DNA of 9,330 bases from an uncultured Ruminococcus sp. GTDB lineage: Bacteria; Bacillota; Clostridia; Oscillospirales; Acutalibacteraceae. Under the pieces are notes generated by a model. It made no database searches. It had not been told where the DNA came from and saw nothing but the letters and a program-made list of their open reading frames with translations. Below, one piece after another: positions 5,658 to 9,330 of this stretch (its first letter is position 1; the number at the start of each line of letters is the position of its first letter). Made by a program: the position numbers and the translations under genes. The DNA is taken from assembly GCA_905234305.1 (NCBI GenBank), contig CAJOHT010000011.1, forward strand, positions 611-9,940, read 5' to 3'.

Positions 5658-7619
5658 ATGTGTAAAAATTGTAAAGGAAAGCCTTATTATATTACTACGG
5701 CTATCGCCTATACCTCGCGAAAACCGCATATAGGCAACAGCTACGAGATAGTTCTGACCGACGCTATCGCGCGCTATAAGCGTATGCTCGGTTATGACGT
5801 TTTCTTCCAGACGGGTACCGACGAACACGGCCAGAAAATCGAGATGTACGCTCAGGCTGAGGGATGTACCCCTAAGGAATATGTCGATAAGGTTGCGGGT
5901 GAGATCCGCGATATCTGCGACGTTTTAAACACTTCCTACGATTATTTTATCCGCACTACCGACGAAAAACACGAAAAAATCGTTCAAAAGATTTTTAAGA
6001 AGCTCTATGAACAGGGCGATATTTATAAGGGAAGCTACGAGGGACTTTACTGTACTCCCTGCGAGAGTTTCTGGACAGAAAGCCAGCTTAAGGACGGAAA
6101 ATGTCCTGACTGCGGCCGCGAGGTAAAGGCGGCTAAGGAGGAAGCGTATTTCTTAAAGCTCTCGAAATACCAGAAGCAGCTTGAGGAGTATATCGAGTCG
6201 CGTCCCGATTTTATCTATCCCGAAAGCCGTAAAAAAGAAATGCTCAATAACTTTATTAAGCCCGGGCTCCAGGATTTGTGCGTATCGCGTACCAGCTTTA
6301 AATGGGGAGTACCCGTCGATTTCGACGAGGGACACGTTGTGTATGTTTGGATAGACGCGCTCTCGAACTATATTACCTCGATTGGTTACGATCCGGACGG
6401 AAGCTCTGAGATGTATAAAAAATACTGGCCTGCCGACGCTCATATTATCGGTAAGGATATCGTGCGCTTCCATACTATCTACTGGCCTATTATGCTTATG
6501 GCTTTGGGCGAGCCTCTGCCCAAGCAGGTGTACGGACATCCTTGGCTGCTTTTCGGCGAGGATAAAATGAGTAAGAGCCGCGGCAACGTTATTTACGCCG
6601 ACGAGCTTGTTAAACTTATCGGCGTCGACGCGGTAAGATACTACCTGCTTTCCGAGATGCCTTTCGCGAGCGACGGTTCGATAACCTACGATACTATTAT
6701 CGAGCGCTTTAATTCCGATTTAGCTAATACTCTAGGAAACCTCGTTAACCGTACGATCGCTATGAACAATAAATATTTCGGCGGCGTTATCCAGGAGCCG
6801 AGCGCTTCAGAGCCTTTGGATGAGGAATTAAAACAGTTCTGCTTTGATACCGTTAAAAAGGTTGACGAGTATATTAACGCGTTCCATATGAGCGACGCGG
6901 TCGAGGCGGTTATCAACCTAGCTAAACGCTGCAATAAATATATAGACGAAACTACTCCGTGGGTACTCGCTAAGGATGAGGCGAGCCTACCGAGACTTGG
7001 TACGGTGCTTTATAATCTTTTGGAGGCTATAAGATTTGTAGCTGTATTGATTGCGCCGTTTATGCCCGATACCTCTAAGGCTATACTCGCCCAGATGAAT
7101 TGCGAGGAAAGCTCTTACGACAGCCTCGAGAACTTCGGCGCCGTTAAAGCGGGCGCTAAGGTAGGAGAAGCCGTGCCGATTTTCGCGCGTATTGACCCTA
7201 AGGTTCTCTATGCCGAGATTGAGGAAATGCAGAAAAAGAACGCCGAAAATGAAAAAGCTATCGAGGAAGTAGCCGATAAGGTCGAGCCTGTAGCCGAAGC
7301 GATTTCTATCGACGATTTCGCTAAGATCGATATGAGAGTCGGCGAGGTCAAGGCTTGCGAAAAGGTTAAGAAGAGTAAGAAGCTCTTAAAATTCGATATT
7401 GACGACGGAATGGGCGGACGTACTATCGTAAGCGGTATTGCGCAGTATTATGAGCCCGAGGAATTGGTTGGCAAGAAGGTAGTTTTTGTCGCTAATTTAA
7501 AGCCCGTAAAGCTCTGCGGAGTTGAGAGCCAGGGGATGATTCTGTCCGCTGAGTTCGACGGCGGGCTTCAGGTTATTACCGTAGACGATAATAAAATAAA
7601 CGGCAGTAAACTGTGCTAA
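5658..7619 (+). CDS. metG: Methionyl-tRNA synthetase with C-terminal tRNA-binding domain
   Basis: This class I synthetase charges tRNA-Met with methionine using ATP. From ATG 5658 it has 653 residues, the usual size for the Firmicute form. GTG 5649 is rejected because it lies in the GGAGTGG ribosome site (5646-5652). Seen in order: KPHIGN (the HIGH signature, 22-27), GTDEHGQKI, a zinc knuckle CTPC...CPDC (Cys132, 135, 149, 152), YVWIDALSNY (the methionine-pocket region), KMSKS (303-307), a helical anticodon domain, a charged linker rich in Glu and Lys, and a C-terminal OB-fold EMAPII/Trbp111-like domain from about 550 (DFAKIDMRVGEV...VSGIAQYY...SQGMIL), which dimerises the enzyme and binds tRNA. 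An unusual extra CKNC occurs at residues 2-5. It has its own promoter and terminator, and tatD lies downstream, a common Firmicute order. Confidence 0.97.
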   Translation: MCKNCKGKPYYITTAIAYTSRKPHIGNSYEIVLTDAIARYKRMLGYDVFFQTGTDEHGQKIEMYAQAEGCTPKEYVDKVAGEIRDICDVLNTSYDYFIRTTDEKHEKIVQKIFKKLYEQGDIYKGSYEGLYCTPCESFWTESQLKDGKCPDCGREVKAAKEEAYFLKLSKYQKQLEEYIESRPDFIYPESRKKEMLNNFIKPGLQDLCVSRTSFKWGVPVDFDEGHVVYVWIDALSNYITSIGYDPDGSSEMYKKYWPADAHIIGKDIVRFHTIYWPIMLMALGEPLPKQVYGHPWLLFGEDKMSKSRGNVIYADELVKLIGVDAVRYYLLSEMPFASDGSITYDTIIERFNSDLANTLGNLVNRTIAMNNKYFGGVIQEPSASEPLDEELKQFCFDTVKKVDEYINAFHMSDAVEAVINLAKRCNKYIDETTPWVLAKDEASLPRLGTVLYNLLEAIRFVAVLIAPFMPDTSKAILAQMNCEESSYDSLENFGAVKAGAKVGEAVPIFARIDPKVLYAEIEEMQKKNAENEKAIEEVADKVEPVAEAISIDDFAKIDMRVGEVKACEKVKKSKKLLKFDIDDGMGGRTIVSGIAQYYEPEELVGKKVVFVANLKPVKLCGVESQGMILSAEFDGGLQVITVDDNKINGSKLC

Positions 7620-7621
7620 TG

Positions 7622-7653
7622 AATAAACGGGGCTTTGCTCCGTTTATTTAGTT
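7622..7653 (+). terminator. Terminator after metG
   Basis: AATAAACGGGGC (7622-7633) pairs with GCTCCGTTTATT (7637-7648), including one G-U pair, over a TTT loop, starting 2 bases after the metG stop. The T tail (TTATTTAGTT) is interrupted, so termination may be partial. Confidence 0.75.
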
Positions 7654-7677
7654 AAGAATTAAGAAGTAAGAATTTAA

Positions 7678-7740
7678 GGTAATAAGTAATAGGTAATAAG
7701 TAATAGGTAATAGGTAATAGGTAATAAGTAATAGGTAATA
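7678..7740. repeat. Nine-unit heptamer tandem array (RGTAATA)
   Basis: Nine head-to-tail 7-base units run without a break: six GGTAATA and three AGTAATA, in the order G-A-G-A-G-G-G-A-G by first base. A degenerate GGTGAATA follows. Such an array is prone to copy-number change by slippage. It lies outside any gene, after the metG terminator. Confidence 0.93.
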
Positions 7741-7755
7741 GGTGAATAGTCTATA

Positions 7756-7780
7756 GCAGAACATTTCAAAAGTATCCAAA
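7756..7780 (+). repeat. Remnant of the long direct repeat (tail only)
   Basis: This stretch begins GCAGAACATTTC and continues AAAAGTATCCAAA. It matches the tail of the repeat copy at 8028-8052 with one or two differences. The homology stops where the palindromic element begins, which suggests the element entered or recombined into an older copy. Confidence 0.7.
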
Positions 7781-7782
7781 AC

Positions 7783-7862
7783 TGACAGCAAAGCTGTCAT
7801 CCCGAGCTTGCCGAGGTATCTTAAGATCCTTCGACTCCGCTTACGCTTCGCTCAGGATGACA
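7783..7862. repeat. Palindromic dispersed-type element (TGTCATCC...GGATGACA)
   Basis: TGTCATCCCGAGC (7795-7807) and GCTCAGGATGACA (7850-7862) are inverted ends matching at 12 of 13 positions. The interior has a perfect ATCTTAAGAT palindrome and GC-rich stems. A second hairpin, TGACAGC-AAA-GCTGTCA (7783-7799), overlaps the left end. Elements of this type, whose minus strand reads as CHPERS-like peptide, recur between genes in many bacterial genomes. Here only one copy is seen, so dispersion within this genome is inferred. No transposase is present. It may fold as a large RNA hairpin. Confidence 0.72.
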
Positions 7863-7874
7863 TTGTGTTAATAA

Positions 7875-8130
7875 CGTTCGGAGGATATCATATTTCAGAG
7901 AGGGACTGCAAGTGGTGACAAGGAAATATAAAACGCAGAACATTTCCAAAGTAGATAGAGGCTTTGACGTTCGGAGGATATCACATTTCAGAGAGGGACT
8001 GCAAGTGGTGACAAGGAAATATAAAACGCAGAACATTTCCAAAGTATCCAAAGTATGATAGAGGCTTTGACGTTCGGAGGATATCACATTTTAGAGAGGG
8101 ACTGCAAGTGGTGACGAGGAGATATAAAAT
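7875..8130 (+). repeat. Three long direct repeats duplicating the tatD translation start
   Basis: Copies begin with CGTTCGGAGG at 7875, 7968 and 8071, so the periods are 93 and 103 bases. The 10-base difference is one extra TCCAAAGTAT-like unit at about 8047-8056. Every copy carries AGAGAGGGA, CTGCAA, GTGGTG, an ACRAGG codon pair and RATATAAAA, that is, the tatD ribosome site, double GTG start and first seven codons. The third copy runs into the real tatD and loses homology after about 8129. The first two instead continue CGCAGAACATTTCC, the same tail as the remnant at 7756. Confidence 0.93.
7912..8058 (+). other. Possible 48-codon leader ORF made by the repeats
   Basis: GTG 7912 (or 7915) stands in exactly the tatD start context, with AGAGAGGG seven bases upstream. 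The frame is open through the whole second repeat, because the 93-base period is a multiple of three, and stops at TGA 8056-8058. Nothing in the peptide (VVTRKYKTQNISKV...) looks like a known protein. It may be translated as a by-product or leader, or not at all. Confidence 0.3.
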
Positions 8131-8884
8131 ATTCGACGCTCATTGTCATTATGACGACGAGTGGTTTAATGAGGACAGGGAAGAGCTTTTAAACTCTCTT
8201 GCCGAAAACGGAGTTTCAGGAGCAATATGCAACGCGGTGGATTTAAATTCCGCCGAGGTAATTAAGGGCTACGCCGAAAAATATGAGTATATTTACTTTA
8301 CCGCGGGATTTCATCCCGAGAATCTTAAGAACATTCCCGAGGATTATAGGGAAAAAATCGCGGAATATTTAGAGCATAAAAAGTGCGTCGCGATAGGGGA
8401 GATAGGTCTTGATTATCACTGGGATATTCCTAAGGGGCTGCAGCTAAAAATGTTCGAGGAACAGCTTAAGCTCTCTAAGGAGCTTGACGTTCCCGTAGTG
8501 GTTCACGACCGTGAGGCTCACGGCGATACAATGGATTTGCTGAGAAAGTATAAGCCTAAAGGCTTAATGCATTGCTTCAGCGGGAGCGTGGAGCTTATGC
8601 GTGAGGTTATGAAGCTGGGGATGAGTATAAGCCTCGGCGGAGTAGTGACTTTTAAAAACGCACGCCACAGCCTCGATTGCGCCCGCGAGGTTCCGATAGA
8701 CAGGCTTCTGCTCGAAACAGACGCGCCGTATATGAGTCCCGTTCCGTTTCGGGGTAAGAGGAACGACAGCCGTAATATCGTGTATGTCGCCGAGAAAATC
8801 GCCGAAATCAGGAATACGGACGCTCAGGAAATTTTGAATATTACCGCGGATAACGCAATAAGATTGTTTAATATAGGAGGTTAA
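8108..8884 (+). CDS. tatD: TatD-family metal-dependent hydrolase (DNase)
   Basis: This 258-residue cytoplasmic TIM-barrel hydrolase of the amidohydrolase superfamily belongs to a family with divalent-metal DNase activity, implicated in DNA repair and degradation; the exact substrate is unproven. All expected metal and catalytic residues are visible: HCH (His12, His14), Glu98 in GEIGLDYH, His133 in VVHDRE, His155 in HCFSG and Asp205 in ETDAPY. Length is normal (about 255). There is no ATG before the conserved IFDAHCH, so a GTG start is required. Tandem GTG codons at 8108 and 8111 both fit the AGAGAGGG site (8093-8100), at 7 and 10 bases. A TTGACG at 8067 could be a -35, but no good -10 follows; otherwise transcription comes through from metG. 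The start region is itself the last of three direct repeats. Confidence 0.95.
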   Translation: MVTRRYKIFDAHCHYDDEWFNEDREELLNSLAENGVSGAICNAVDLNSAEVIKGYAEKYEYIYFTAGFHPENLKNIPEDYREKIAEYLEHKKCVAIGEIGLDYHWDIPKGLQLKMFEEQLKLSKELDVPVVVHDREAHGDTMDLLRKYKPKGLMHCFSGSVELMREVMKLGMSISLGGVVTFKNARHSLDCAREVPIDRLLLETDAPYMSPVPFRGKRNDSRNIVYVAEKIAEIRNTDAQEILNITADNAIRLFNIGG

Positions 8885-8888
8885 AGTT

Positions 8889-9330
8889 ATGAAAAAGGTA
8901 ATTGCTGTTGTTTTGACCACCGCGTTGGCGGTATCGGTTCTGGCGTCCTGCTCCAAGGCGGAGTCAGGGCATAAAATCTATATCCGCGACGATTTTGCCG
9001 CGGAGGAGCTAAAGGTCCGGTTTTTGAATTCCCGCTCAAATGATAAGAAAACCGTTGAACCCGAGAAGCTCGACGAGAATGAGGATTATACCTCTTATTC
9101 GGTTGTCGGCGATATTAAAAAATTTGACCGTATGATAATTACGACCGACGGCAGCGACAGTATCCAGCTCGCGTTCAACGAGTATGTAAACGGCTGGCAT
9201 ATTTCGCCCTACGGAGTGGTACCTTTTACGTATGATGAAAAGGAAGAAACTCCTGATTACGCCATAAAGACTTTTAAATACGAAAAAACCGATAAAAATA
9301 TCTATATCCATTCCCCTAAGGGCTATAAAA
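8889..9330 (+). CDS. Putative lipoprotein, N-terminal part (runs off right edge)
   Basis: ATG 8889 opens a frame of at least 147 residues with no stop before the edge. MKK, a hydrophobic stretch and lipobox LASC (18-21) mark a lipoprotein signal, with diacylglyceryl transfer expected at Cys21 and anchoring on the outer face of the membrane. The mature part is charged and Tyr-rich with no motif I recognise; segments such as YSVVGDIKKFDRMIITTDGSD and FNEYVNGWHISPYG suggest beta structure. The ribosome site AGGAGG (8875-8880) lies inside the last codons of tatD, and the gap between the genes is 4 bases, so the two are very probably co-transcribed and possibly translationally coupled. No function can be given. 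Position next to tatD does not imply a DNA-related role. Confidence 0.88.
   Translation, partial: MKKVIAVVLTTALAVSVLASCSKAESGHKIYIRDDFAAEELKVRFLNSRSNDKKTVEPEKLDENEDYTSYSVVGDIKKFDRMIITTDGSDSIQLAFNEYVNGWHISPYGVVPFTYDEKEETPDYAIKTFKYEKTDKNIYIHSPKGYK

Larger units (their letters stand above)
7620..8107. other. Gene-free repeat region between metG and tatD
   Basis: These 488 bases hold no convincing protein gene. In order they carry the metG terminator, an AT-rich GTTAAGAATT-type stretch, a heptamer array, a remnant of the long repeat, a palindromic element, and three longer direct repeats whose last copy supplies the tatD ribosome site and start. The separate parts are described in their own entries. 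Confidence 0.85.

Noticed and set aside
6153..6539. 128-codon minus-strand frame inside metG
   Set aside because: Shadow of the conserved methionyl-tRNA synthetase core.
7821..8087. 88-codon minus-strand frame across the repeats
   Set aside because: It is generated by the direct repeats and the palindromic element (its end reads as a CHPERS-type spurious peptide), has repeated blocks, and has no ribosome site.
7678..8107. CRISPR array
   Set aside because: The repeats are contiguous heptamers or long 93/103-bp near-identical units, without short repeats separated by unique spacers, and no cas genes are present.
8564..8956. 130-codon minus-strand frame over the tatD end
   Set aside because: Antisense to conserved TatD residues and to the lipoprotein signal; no ribosome site.

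Overview
The window looks like chromosomal DNA from a low-to-moderate-GC Firmicute, most likely a Clostridia / Oscillospiraceae (Ruminococcus-like) gut bacterium. The evidence is strong AGGAGG-type ribosome binding sites, AT-rich intergenic DNA with TTGACA/TATAAT promoters, hairpin-plus-T terminators, a Tet(M)-like GTPase, a zinc-ribbon Ser/Thr kinase, a DUF4428-type protein and the metG-tatD neighbourhood common in Firmicutes. The genus is inference. No phage, plasmid, CRISPR, rRNA or tRNA was seen.

Layout. Positions 1-611 (-) hold the N-terminal third of a Tet(M)/EF-G-like GTPase that runs off the left edge. It is divergent from 714-1352 (+), an unassigned 212-residue protein. Next is 1501-1908 (+), a small basic secreted protein. 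It converges, across a shared hairpin, on a zinc-ribbon membrane Ser/Thr kinase (1941-3573, -). That kinase is broken: about 150 bp with no kinase character, about 60% GC and open on the opposite strand, stands where the catalytic loop, DFG and activation segment should be. Upstream lies the pyridoxal/pyridoxamine kinase gene (3656-4483, -), whose terminator overlaps the Ser/Thr kinase promoter. A divergent regulatory region with several ACTGT/ACAGT half-sites separates it from a DUF4428-like double zinc-ribbon protein (4726-5496, +). Then come metG (5658-7619, +), a gene-free repeat region (7620-8107), tatD (8108-8884, +), and a lipoprotein gene cut by the right edge (8889-9330, +), four bases after tatD and probably in the same operon.

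How the genes relate. metG and tatD are housekeeping genes often found together. pdxK/pdxY salvages vitamin B6. The Tet(M)-like GTPase acts on the ribosome. No single pathway links the window. The two parts most worth a second look are the disrupted kinase and the metG-tatD gap. The gap carries a nine-unit heptamer array, a palindromic dispersed-type element, and tandem 93/103-bp repeats that duplicate tatD's ribosome binding site, its double GTG start and its first codons. I did not find a convincing new multi-gene system.
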